A DNA stretch of 64,000 nucleotides. Source: Oscheius tipulae. Its lineage: Eukaryota > Nematoda > Chromadorea > Rhabditida > Rhabditidae. A program made the position numbers and the translations under genes. How positions within the stretch are numbered: the first letter of the stretch is position 1; every line of letters starts with the position of its first letter. The notes under the pieces are model-generated. The model saw nothing but the letters and a program-made list of their open reading frames with translations. It made no database searches and was not told the origin of the DNA. Positions 34,490 through 45,273 of the stretch are shown in pieces. The DNA is taken from the NCBI GenBank assembly GCA_037178975.1, contig JASJZH010000005.1, positions 496,001 to 560,000 on the forward strand. Direction: 5' to 3'.

Positions 34490-36266
34490 TTTTTTTTCTT
34501 TAGAGAGTATTTTCCTGGGTGGTTTTTTTCTGTGAATTGATGGCGAAACAATAGAACAAGGTTTTGGCATGGAAATAGCAAAGAAAACAGGTAAGAGTAG
34601 GCATAAAATGAGTAAATTTAGCAAGGCAAAAGGAAGCGGAAAGCTGAAGAAATGGCGTCGACACAAAAACATGTTTTTGAAAGAGATTCGAATAACCGGC
34701 ACGTGAATTTGAGTACTAATCTTATTTATTCCTTCACGTTCTGTCAGATTTTTTCCAGTTTCTCTCGTACTTTCTGCACACTTGTTTCTAGCACAGCCGC
34801 AAGCTGTAAAAACGGATCTGAACCCCAAAATATAATAAAGAGGCATATTTAGCTCGATTTACGCCAGGAAACATAAAAATACACGTTCTGATATCTCCTA
34901 ACACGCTGAGGACGATTATGGAGCGACTCTTTTCAAGGTAAGAAGAGCGGGTATTAGACGCAGTCTCTAACCCCTCGTGGTCATTTGTCAGGGCTTGAGG
35001 TGTAAATCCCATTGGATGTCCCGCAATTGTTCGGGGCGACATGGGTCTGAAGTCTCCCTCGCCGAAAAGCTGATGAGCCCTGTCCTCGTCCAGAATATTG
35101 CAGTCCGCCGTCGGGAGTAGGAGATAGTCGCCTCTGAACCATATTTTTATGGTGAAGGCAGTGAAAGTAGTTCACCTGCCCTCGTACCGGCAAACTTTTT
35201 GTGGTTGCTCCGACCTGTTGTTGTCTCACTAAGTGGTAGAAGGTCATCAACACGAATCAGTCTAGGGGTTTCACCAATTCTGAGTCAAACACGAGCTAAC
35301 TGGTTCTTTCTCCGGCCCCAGAATGTCAGATATCCGAAACGAGCCGAGAGTACAGTGTCTGTTGGTCAGTTCTTAGTGAATTTTTCTCATTACAGTTCAT
35401 TACAATAGCTCCACTATCCATAGGAAGTCGTCCCAAACGAAGTTTGGCTCCTAGAAGTAGCTTCGGAAGAGATGAGTCAGTGCGAAAGTAAGTGGTTAAA
35501 GAGTACGCAAAATAAGATAGGACAATCAGTGCGAAACAATGGTTTGGGTAGACTACTTAAATAGAAAAGCAACGTGACAAGGGCAGAGTTGAAGAAGGAG
35601 CAGCCTTCCAGGACGAGCAGCGAGGTACCAAATGGACTCTGGCTGGAAGCATTCGCTTGCCAAATCTTGTCAGAAACTTTTCTCGACAAAGGAGGAAAGC
35701 GCTTTTTTAGAAAGTCTTATGAAAGAACTCAGGTAAAGTGTCGTTTTTCTATTGCTCCTGCTCAAACCTTTTCGTCTGTCTCTGTATCCCATGTTTATTA
35801 TTGATCACCTCTGTTGACCATGTGGGGTTACACAGATTCGTCCACGTTAATTTGTTCACATTAGTTCACTAATATCATCTTGACTTTCTTACGACAGACG
35901 TTCACATAAGCGACAGAAACAGATATAGATACAAACCTTCAAAAGAGCAAATCTTTCAGAGAACATAGACCCTTTGACTGTCGAATCCGAAGTCGGCCAG
36001 TTGGAAAACTCCGTCTCCCTGTCTCTCTGCTTCTCTGCCTCTCTGTCTTGCTGTCCCTCTGTCTCTCACTCAAGTGTCAAACCCACTTCTCAATTGCCGG
36101 ATCCAGTAAAAGACAAACAAGATGAGCTCATTCAGAGAGATAGAGCGAGACAGCTGTCCTGTCTGTTGTTGCTCCCAAGACACGACAACAAACAGCCGTG
36201 CCAAATGCTTGGATGTTTTCAGTACTCTTCTCCCTGTCTCTCTGTTGCTATAGTCCAAAATTTCAG
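34490..36266. other. Long gene-poor stretch
   Basis: Between the transposon and the TTR-like gene. ORFs on both strands (34652-34852, 34788-35253, 35199-35408, 35477-35804) show no domain, no consistent splice sites and no codon bias. The part 35990-36070 has CTCTGTCTC runs. I see no supportable gene. Confidence 0.4.
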
Positions 36267-36903
36267 ATGATTCTTCTCATAGTCACGCTTTTGTTCGCAG
36301 GAACTCTGGCTCATGATCATGACCACTTGAGCATCGATGTTCCTTCTAGTGTTCATAACCGATCACTGTCGATCAAAGGACAGCTTTTCTGTGGAACCAA
36401 GCCGTACGAGGGAGCGAAGGTTAGACTGTTCCGTGTCTATCAGAAGAATGCTGCTGACGGTGAGTAGGATAGAGACAGAGAGGCAGCGACACGGGTTTTT
36501 CCAGATCTCTCCCAATTGCTCGGATCCGTTCAAACCTATGTGACTGGCAACTTCATGATTGATGGAAACACCGCCCAGTAAGTATACCTCCCATTCCATC
36601 CACGTACTGTCTTCAGTTTCCCCGCCAGCCAGACCGAAATCGTCCCATTCGTCACCTTCCATCACGCCTGTGACGTGGATGCTAAAGAAAGAGCCAACGT
36701 GAGTTTGATGCAAGAGTGACAGTGGCAGTCTCACCCGTACCATCTTCGTTCAGAAAGGCTATAAGCGCTGGGCCGTCAGAATCCCCGAAGACTACGTGAC
36801 TCTCGGCTCTAGATCCCGCAAAACCTATGACTTCGGAAAGATCAACCTCCAGTTGGAACATCCCGGAGAGACTCACGACAAGAAGTTCAACTGGAATGAG
36901 TAA
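36267..36903 (+). CDS. Transthyretin-like (TTR) family secreted protein
   Basis: Exons 36267-36459, 36505-36577, 36617-36698, 36754-36903; 498 nt, 165 aa. The ATG follows TTTCAG directly, a strong sign of trans-splicing. A signal peptide (MILLIVTLLFAGTLA) is followed by a His/Asp patch and the TTR-52-type fold with IKGQLFCGTKPYEGAKVRLF, VPFVTFHHACD and RWAVRIPEDYV. These small nematode-specific secreted proteins form a large family with extracellular, mostly unknown roles (one member bridges apoptotic cells to phagocytes). Poly(A) signal AATAAA at 36927. A degraded second copy lies 60 bp downstream. Confidence 0.93.
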
Positions 36904-36963
36904 TAGTTATCCTTTGATCGTTTGGCAATAAATCTTTCTTCGCATGTTATGATGGACCACCAG

Positions 36964-37437
36964 TCGACTCTCTTTCTGGGTCGTGACTGTCAAGGGAAAA
37001 CTGTTCTGGGACTCTCAGTCACTGGAAGAAGCCAGGGTTCGTCTCTTTCACAGTCCTCAACAGGATAGGTCAGTTTTGTTGACTTCGGGATAGTCACAGA
37101 GTTCAAACCATCTAAAAATTGTAGGAACAATGCAATAGACAGTCGGGGAGAGTTCTGGTTCGATTGTCGAGCTGGTTTGCAAGTCACTGTCGCTAACTCT
37201 CTGATACAGATCCAGATCAGATTTCCTCTCAAAGACTGAGAGAGAGAGAGAGAGAGGGAGACAGATAGTCAAGCAGACAGAGAGACAAAGAGACTATTTC
37301 AGCTCGGTCACCGTCGGATCGTCTTAAAAATGTCAGAAGGCTACGTCTCTGAAGGACCAGTTTCCCACAGAGAGTACGAGCTCCTGTCTCTCACATTCCC
37401 ATCTGAAAGTGCTTCAATCCAAACTGGTGAATTGTGA
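36964..37437 (+). pseudogene. Second TTR-like gene, 5'-truncated
   Basis: Exons 36964-37068 (VTVKGKLFWDSQSLEEARVRLF), 37125 to about 37233 (DSRGEFWFDCRAGLQVTVANS) and 37313-37437 (LGHRRIVLKMSEGYVSEG, ending in TGA) line up with exons 1, 2-3 and 4 of the gene just upstream. There is no signal-peptide exon and no start codon in frame; a TGA lies just upstream. After the second exon no GT donor exists where phase would require it (AAA followed by GACTGAGAG). AATAAA follows at about 37459. It is either a pseudogene of a tandem duplication or uses a non-canonical donor with an unseen first exon. Confidence 0.7.
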
Positions 37438-37593
37438 ATGTTGCCTTCTCTGAGAGGAATAAATCTTCGCGGTGGGATTAGTAGAGCCGAAAAGGGGTCC
37501 GAGGTCATTACCATTTTTGCTCAGTTGCTGTTAGGATGAGGGAGATGGCGACTACGGCTCGACTGGCCAACAACTTTGCTTATTTCAAGGTAA

Positions 37594-37680
37594 GTCGCCG
37601 TCTCTCTGTCTCTATCACTGTGTCTCTCCGTCTCTCCGCCCCTCTGTCTCTTTGTCTCTCTGCCTCTCAGTCTGTCTCTC
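37594..37680. repeat. CTCTGTCTC run
   Basis: Starts right after the donor of the first candidate alternative exon (GTAAGTCGCCGTCTCTCTG) and continues for about 85 nt as TCTCTGTC/TCTCCGTC units. Confidence 0.8.
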
Positions 37681-37877
37681 CCATTTTTCCTTAACCTGTA
37701 CTTTCACTACGTAACTCTTTAACAAGCCTCGGATGGCTTTAAACCGCAGCGCAATCCCATATGTTTCCGGCATTAAAAGTTAACTAGGCCGAAGCACTGG
37801 AGAGAGTAAAGGATTTGACTGGTCGCCGAAAACATTCGTCTAGCTCAGTGGGAGAGACAGAGGGAGAGAGTGACAAC

Positions 37878-40713
37878 GTACTCTTTCAATTTTCTTTTCC
37901 GGAGTCTCACTGTCTTTGTTTCTCTGTTTCTCTGTCTCTCTCTGTCCACACTTACATCCTTTCCAACTATACTACCCATTCTTCCTCCCGAAAAAGGGTT
38001 GCAGGTGCTCGAGTGCCAATCTCGCTACATATTGGCGCCACACATTTATTGTACGTGTTCACATGCATCCCGAATGTGGAGTCCAATACTTCTGCTGTCC
38101 CCTCCTCCTTTTTCTCGCTCTAATGTTCCAAGCTAATTGGATACAATGCGTGACTTCTAACTGAATTATTAAAGGTCCACATTTGGTATCTACAGGGTTA
38201 GGTCTGGGTTCCTTCCTTCATCTCTGTCTCTCCGTCTGAGGGGACTGTCTCGCAATTCAAATATCTCTGTTTATCTCTCTCCCTCTGTCTCCTTCCAAAA
38301 CCATCTGACCTTCCATTAGTCTAGCTGGACCTAATAGGATTATGAGTTCAAAGGAAAAGGGTCACTTGACTATTCACTAAGGTCTGAACGTTCACTCTAC
38401 TCAGCTAAGCTATCCAGTCCCCTCATTTTGTCCATCTGTCACTCTGCCAAGTTCTACCAGTTCGGATCATCTGTCCTCTCCTGCTGACTCTAAATATTAT
38501 CTCTGTCTATTCTTGTCAATCTAACCAGCCTCCTACTCTCTCAAATCCTCGTATTCTATCCCCCACAGTGTACTTCCAGTTCTGAACCTTCATCGCTATA
38601 CAGTAACAGGCACTGGAGACTTGCCCATGGAACATTCTGTTCTTTAAATCATTCGTGGTCTCTGTCTCTCTTTTTTTAGTCTCAATGAGCTGTTCCTTTG
38701 TCTTTTAAATGGCCTCGAGAGAAGATGTGCTGCGCTGAAATACGACCAGAGATTAGTCAGAGACGGAGGCAACATTCCTTGGAATCAGTTAGAAGCAAAT
38801 TGGGTAGCACAGGATCCATCACATAAATCTTCTTCTGGCAATTAGTGTCGTCCGAAGAGCTCCCTGTCTCTCTGTCTTCCGTTGCAATGCGTCCCATAGT
38901 AACCATCGTGTCCTTCGAGTAGCCAGGAAGCGCCAATTTTATAGGGGTGGGAGAGGTCCATTGCCTTTTCCAGTTTTGGTCCCATTCACAGCCATTTAAT
39001 TGCATCCCTCGCTTTCAGTGGTCATAAGTTCCTTTCCCTTTGGGGAGCAGTTGTCCTTTAATTGACTTAGGAGGACCTATTAGTCATGCTGCCATGTTCT
39101 GGAGCTCGTCTGGTTTTGGGGAGAGACAATTAGCTCCAAAAAGACGACGAATTTCACGCATCATTGGGAGAGTCACAGCTTTGATTCGTCTCTCATCCTT
39201 TTGTTCAGAAGCTCTGTCTCCCTTTCTCTCTATCTCTCTGTCCTTCATCCAGTTCCCGATCTCTATCATTCCCCTCCTCCAAATTTAATTCCCCCTTCAA
39301 ACTTGGTTCTCTAGGGAGATGACGGGAATGACTCTGATTTGAGCACCAGTTCTAAGATAGAATCTCCAGAATGTGATCCCAAAATCCAGAAGCGGAAATA
39401 AAATTCGGCCAATTAGCCCCAATAATTAGATTGCTGAGATTTGGTGCCTGACAAAACAGGTCCGCCTTGCGATATGTTATCCTCCGGCTATTTCTGAAAG
39501 AAGTTTGGGCCTCCCTCTTCACGCATCGCCCTTAGCCCATCATCTCTCCCCCTCGCCCTGTCCTCTAAATCTAAATCGGGTGTGTAAGGACATAATGGAA
39601 TTACTTCACCCGGACAACACTTCCATCAAGACGGTAATCGTTTTTCTTTGATAGTAGGAAAGTCAAGCGATTCAATATATTCATCTGAGCATGACAACTG
39701 TCTTCCAGTCTTGGGATATGAGTAAATTGCTGACATACTTTGACAGTACTTCTCAAAACTGGACAATTATTAACATTCTGAACTTAGTGTAAAGTTAAGA
39801 GACTCACTTTAAGCTCAGAGTGACAGGACTACCTGGAAGAAGAGAGGGACAGAGAGACCAGAGGATTTTGAGCCTTGGGGTTCAATATGACAGTCAAAGT
39901 GTCAGGATATAGATACAGAGTGAAAGAGACAGATCTACAGATTTACTGACAGTGACAGGACAATTTTACTGATCTTAGGATTGCTTGACATGCCATAGTG
40001 ACAGAAATAAAGAGACATGGAATTGGCCGAGACGGATTTGGAAGAATTTGACAGAGGCAAAGGAGACGATTGGGTGAGGGTGGGGAAGAATGACTGGATT
40101 TAAATTACCAATTGATAGGACAAGGTAACAGTTTTACAGGAGACAGAGACAGGTTCAAATGACTCAGGCAGGATGACAGTGAATGGGACATACCGATTAC
40201 CTGGAAGTTAAAGCCACCAGATTGACAGAGCTAGGGGCAGGGATATTCCAGTGCATTCCGTGAAACAACTTATAGATAGTGTAGCACAAACTAGATTAAC
40301 AACTAGATCTAGATTTCATAGACCCGTAGGCTCCTTGACTCGTTCCGCCTCCCCCTCCCTCGATACCTTCTTCGAAAATAGCTCAGAATTTCCCATTCCC
40401 TAGAACAATAGCCTCCCGCCCGAAGAGCCGTTCCCTCTGGTTAAAATTTCATGTAAGGAACTGGTAAAATCCGAGGAGCTATCCCAAATTATGCTCGCTA
40501 GTGCCTTCCCTCTAGAAAATACTACGTTTTTGATAAATTGACACGCTTTCGAGGAGAGAGAGAGGAGATTAGAATGTACACTGCCGAAAGGTAGAGAGTT
40601 GCCCTCTCTCCCAGGCCAATCCATAAGACAGCCAGATTTTCCAGATGCTCACCCATATTGTTTAGCTTTTCAAGCTGAAATGACCCTTTCCACGAGAAAC
40701 CATCGGTTTTCAG
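37878..40713. other. Gene-poor stretch, possible long intron of the channel gene
   Basis: Contains scattered CTCTGTCT runs (37915-37945, 38218-38300, 38655-38680, 39215-39250) and AGTGACAG words. A minus-strand ORF at 38757-39005 is non-repetitive but has no recognisable domain. The only supported unit is the candidate exon at 39595-39633. Confidence 0.4.
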
Positions 40714-40851
40714 GACATGTTTAACCGGTTCGACTCGTTCCGCTCGTCGCGAATGTCTCGGAGAGGGAGCACCTACTTTGGAGAGGACAAGGGTGAGTTC
40801 AGAGGCAGTTTTGGGGCACAAAATGTGATTTTCAAGATTAGACATGTTTTA

Positions 40852-41190
40852 TGTTGTAGCCCATATCAAAATTTGCAACTTTGCAGAACATCATTTTGCT
40901 CCAAATTCATTTCTTGGATCTGTACAGAGCCATTTAGTTCCGTGTTTCACCCGTAAAATCTCGGGTACCGATGGAATCTGCATTGTCAACCCCGTACCAT
41001 CTTCCGCCGGTCAATCCCCATATATAATGGACACTGGGCCTTCAAGACAGCTTTCGGGCTCAATTGATCGTACCAGCGGTGCCCTCAGACCATGATCGTT
41101 GTAGAACGAGTTTACCGAAGTAGCTTCGAGAATGGTCTAGGGAGAAATACTGCTTTTTGCCAAAGGAGAAGGGCTCTGGCATGGCTTCAT
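40852..41190 (+). repeat. Dispersed repeat family, copy 2
   Basis: Full-length relative of the copy at 22707. It shares CCGTAAAATCTCGGGTACCG, CCATATATAATGGACA, CTTCAAGACAGCTTTCGGGC and the tail GAATGGTCTAGGGAGAAATAC. It is closer to copy 3 than to copy 1 in the central part. It starts 60 nt after the candidate channel exon 40714-40792. Confidence 0.85.
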
Positions 41191-44100
41191 GTTTGGATCA
41201 GGGGTGCATTATCTTTGTTCCTATAATCTAAAAATTCCAATGCCGTAGTGGTATAATATCAGTAAGTTACATAGAGAGACTGATTCTTCTTTCGTAAATC
41301 GTAAGACCCTTTTTAAACCTGTCTCTCTGTCCCTTAGTCTCCTTGTTACTTATAGCCTTTCCAGTCAAGTGTTATCCTTCTTCTTTTCCTCTTGACCACC
41401 TCTCTCTCCTCCCGAGTTCCTTCAATCGGAACCCACAGGCTAATTTCATTTCCGTACCCGCCCTTCGGGCCCTGCGTGTCTCCGCAACAATGTCCTTTTC
41501 GTGATTTTCTGCTCAGAGGTCTTCAAATACAAGGAAGTCCCGATTGTTCATCTTGACTCTCCTGTTCCCCTGCCTCTAATTTGGCAATTTTCGGCAGTCG
41601 GGAAGGCAAAAATAGGACCCAGGAATGACGCAGGTCCAGGTTTGAAGGCTTTGAATAGACGATTGTTGTTTTCTTGTTTTTGGGGTGCTCCAGTCCAGTC
41701 TGTCTAAGCAGACAATTTGCCTCTAATAGGGAAAACGCTCTTCGGGGCACAAGCTACAGTTATGATTCTCACTGTATGTTTTATCCTGTTCCTCTAGCTT
41801 CTGCACCTAGACTCCTGTGTCCTCCTGCTCGCAAAATACAAGGAATCTTGTATCTGTCATCTTTCTTGATCACACAAAGCAATTCACTAATTGGCTATAA
41901 TGGCGTCAGACACAGATAAGTCAGTTCAAGTATAACCAGCCACTTACGTTCCTGTCGGAGCGGCCCAGTGCATTTTTTGCATTTTGAACTCTTTGAGTCT
42001 CTTCCCGCGACTTTTCAAGTCTAATCTTACCTTTAAAATTTGCAAGAGGCCCCTGTTACCAGGCCTGCGCCTTTGGCCCGGCTCGGCCGGAACGATTTCA
42101 GCGACCTGCAACTAGGACCATTTTCAACTCTCAGGATGCACAGCAGATATCAGCCGTTTAGGGGCCAATGCTATATTTTTTTTTTTTTTTTCAAATTTTG
42201 CGATGTTCTCTAAAGGTGTAGAGCAAAAAAATGCTACAACCTTATAAAATATCGCAAAAGGAAGACATGCAACCTTGCCTCGGAACCAGCTGATTTTCCT
42301 CTCTAACGCAAGTCTAGAGTAGAGTAAGACAAGCAATTCCGAAGACCCTCAAATCTCTCGAAAATCAATGGCCTCGCATAATATTTTACATAAAAGGCTA
42401 CAGAAACTCAAGTGTTATCCGGGATAGTACTTGACTTGTGTCGCAGATGGACATCTTTTGCCAATTGTAATGACTACCAATCTGTTCAAGTAGTAAAAAG
42501 TACTAGGACGCTCCCAAAAGGAAGGAAACCTACTGGTAATCTTTGAATTGCCCTGTCCCCCTTGAACGCTTGCTCTAGAAATTGACAGATCTGTAGGAAC
42601 TGCCCCAAAACGACTAAGCTTGTCCCAGAAGGAACGGGAAATGTAATGAAAACGATCAAGCTTGTCCCAAGACCTATTGGACAAGTTTTATCAGGCGGAA
42701 AGCTGCTCTCGATCAGTTAAAGTTTTGCTCCGGTTCAGAGCATGGACAGGTCTGTCCCTGTCTGAACTGCCAAAAAGTTCAGACACCTTGGAAAGTTTTG
42801 TGCCCGCCAACAATTCAAAATTGCTTCACCGCATCCATAAACCTTCGAAATATCACTATTTTGATCGAAGTACACATTCCCTTTATAAATGAAAGTCCAG
42901 CTCAGAACCCTCTCTCTCTCCAGTTCAAATAGCCTGAAGGCACGGAGGTTGCCTCCCTCTCTCTATTAGCGTCTCCCAGTTAGCAAATCAGCCCAAACTT
43001 TTCCAATTCTGCTTCCCGTGACTACCAGCTGTCTCTGTCTCTGTTCCAATTTACGTCTGGCTCAACTTCGAAAACAGTCCCATTATTTGGACTTTAGGCT
43101 TCGGGAATACCCTTTTAAGCCCTACTTTTTGGTTGTTGTCTCCACGCGGGTTATGAGTGTTTGTGTCGCTGCCGCTCTCTTACAAGGGTTCAACTCGAAA
43201 ATAAAGAGATGACCCGTAATCCCGAAACGCGAGACGATTGAGTAGAAGAGGACAACTTGGCGTGACCGAGTGTTCTCTTAGTTCTTTGACAGAGACAGAG
43301 AGATCCTTTCAAATTGCTCACGTCCACATAAATGATCTCCCCTGGCAAAAAGCCATGCCGACCATCTGGCTGTCTCTCCCTTTTCATCTCTTTGGCACGT
43401 TCCAGTCAAGTACTCTTCTATTTTTGTATCTACTTGAGCGGATTGTGGTGTCATATTCCCGCCCCTAGAGAGAGGCCGAATTCAAAGCTTCTTGAGCTGA
43501 TATTGAGAATGAAAACAAGTGGAGATCCTAAATAGAGAGAGAGAGCGTGTAGTCACCCTCCGTTCGCGTATAATGGATGGCTGTCGCCTTGTTGTCTTCA
43601 GGAAGTCGAAAATATGGCACAAACTCTTATTAAGATTCCCAGACTTGTCTCTCCCGTACCATCTCACCCTTCCCAGAATTTGGATCCCACCCGTACGGCC
43701 GCGTTTTCCATTGAGTTTCCGCCACTTCCAGGTTATTAGTGGCTCTTTCCCCAGAGTTTGTTTTTCGTAACTGATCATCTGTTCTTGACAACCTTGTGCT
43801 TATTTTTCCGCCAACCCTCTTCTTGCCTTTTCACAAATCAGACTATTCCTAGATGAGACAGCAGAGAAACTCGAACACGTCGATAACATTGGATGAGAGG
43901 AGACCGTCATGTAAGTTTTGTGAACCGGAGTAAAGGTTTCAGTGCCCGACGAACTACCAGAACGGGTGAAAATATATGGGTTCATCCAGTGGTCCTCTGA
44001 CTTTTACTGTATCACCCATACTACTACTGTACCAGTTCTTTGGACTGTCTGTTTTCTTTGAATATCTTTGAAGTTGTACCCTTACCGGGCGACTGTCATA

Positions 44101-44751
44101 TAGCTTAACTTTCTCTGTCTCCCTGTCTTTCTGTCTCTCTGTCTCTCACAGTTGTCAATCTACATCGAGCAGAAGCAAAACTCAAAAATTTTTCTAAAGA
44201 AATCTATTGCCTGGAATACAGTATCTGATAGTGAATCAAGGAGCCCTGTACTCATATATCTAGAGAAAAAATACAGACAACCGCGTGCAAGTAGTCGGGA
44301 GTTTAGGAAGTTCAGAAACACTCAACCCTTTCAGAGACATGTCTCTGTCTCTCGTGGCTCAGTGACACGACTGGTCAGAACCTATACACTTTTAGAAAGT
44401 TCAGTTGGGCGAGTATGGTCAGAAAAAAATTGGATCCAGTAGCATAGGGTTCGATCCAACTTGGATATAATAGCTAAAAATGAAGCTGAAGGACATCAAT
44501 GAACCTTTTTTTTTGGGAAAGCACAATTTCTTCCTTTGACCTCTGTTCTCTGACCCCCCACATTACCAGACTTTCTCTCCTTCTCACATAATCGTCGAGT
44601 CTAGCAATGACCTCCGTTCCGGAAATGTGTATGGAACACACACCTGGCTCTCGATCCAATTCATTCTGGCTACCTTATCTTTGAACCCAGTGGCCAAGAA
44701 CCCATCTGTCTCTCGATCATCATCCTCGATTACAGCCTGAAGAAGCGACAG
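41191..44751. other. Gene-poor stretch within the possible channel intron
   Basis: Moderate GC, many short ORFs on both strands (41501-41919, 42415-42684, 43018-43535, 43482-43778, 44152-44442, 44474-44659), none with a domain or splice pattern. A poly-T tract lies at 42176-42191. Two points fit a B-box-like word (GGGTTCGATCC at 44447) but no tRNA folds. No gene is supported. Confidence 0.4.
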
Positions 44752-45181
44752 CTCCTGTCAGTTTGGCGAAACTTTCGCCCCGGGGCATGACCGCTGCCTC
44801 CTTTGCTCCCGGTGTCTCTGACAAGAATCTGGCATGTAAAGGTCTGATTTTTTACCAGATTGCATGTTAATTTGTAGTTGGGACTGTTGGACAGGGCACA
44901 TTTACGTGACCGGCATTACAATGGTCATTCTGGATGGGGGGCTTTGTTACCATTTTGGTGTCTCTCTCTGTATCTCAGTCTCTCTGCCTTTCTGTTCTCC
45001 GTTTCTCTGCCTCTTTGTCTCTCTGTCTCGCTGTCTCTGTGTCCATCCCCCAATCTGATGTGACTTCTAACGGCCTAGAGCCCTTTGGAAATCTTATTAA
45101 AGTTAGGCCGGAAGAGAAACTTCCGGGTCTAGGGGTCGCATTGCTAGCATCTGATTTCGACTGAACACGTTTTCTAGTACC

Positions 45182-45240
45182 ATGTCTACGTATCAGGTCG
45201 ACGAACATGACCGTGAGTTTACCGAGACAGAAAGAAAAAT

Positions 45241-45273
<33 letters not shown>

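Larger units (their letters stand above)
37536..44841 (+). other. Candidate alternative 5' exons of the Shaw K+ channel gene
   Basis: Exons 37536-37589 (MREMATTARLANNFAYFK), 37788-37877 (AEALERVKDLTGRRKHSSSS..), 40714-40792 (DMFNRFDSFRSSRMSRRG..) and 44752-44841 (APVSLAKLSPRGMTAASFAPG..) have GT/AG borders and compatible phases, and the last one ends in the phase needed to join the channel exon at 45995 (K-G-L-A-M-D-E-R). A second ATG exon at 39595-39633 (MELLHPDNTSIKT) could replace the first two. If real, this gives channel isoforms with a ~100-residue longer N-terminus. Phase agreement over four junctions is the main evidence; no homology supports these residues. Confidence 0.45.

Noticed and set aside
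44437..44475. GGGTTCGATCC, a B-box-like word
   Set aside because: No T-arm or acceptor stem pairs around it, and no A box lies at the right distance; not a tRNA.
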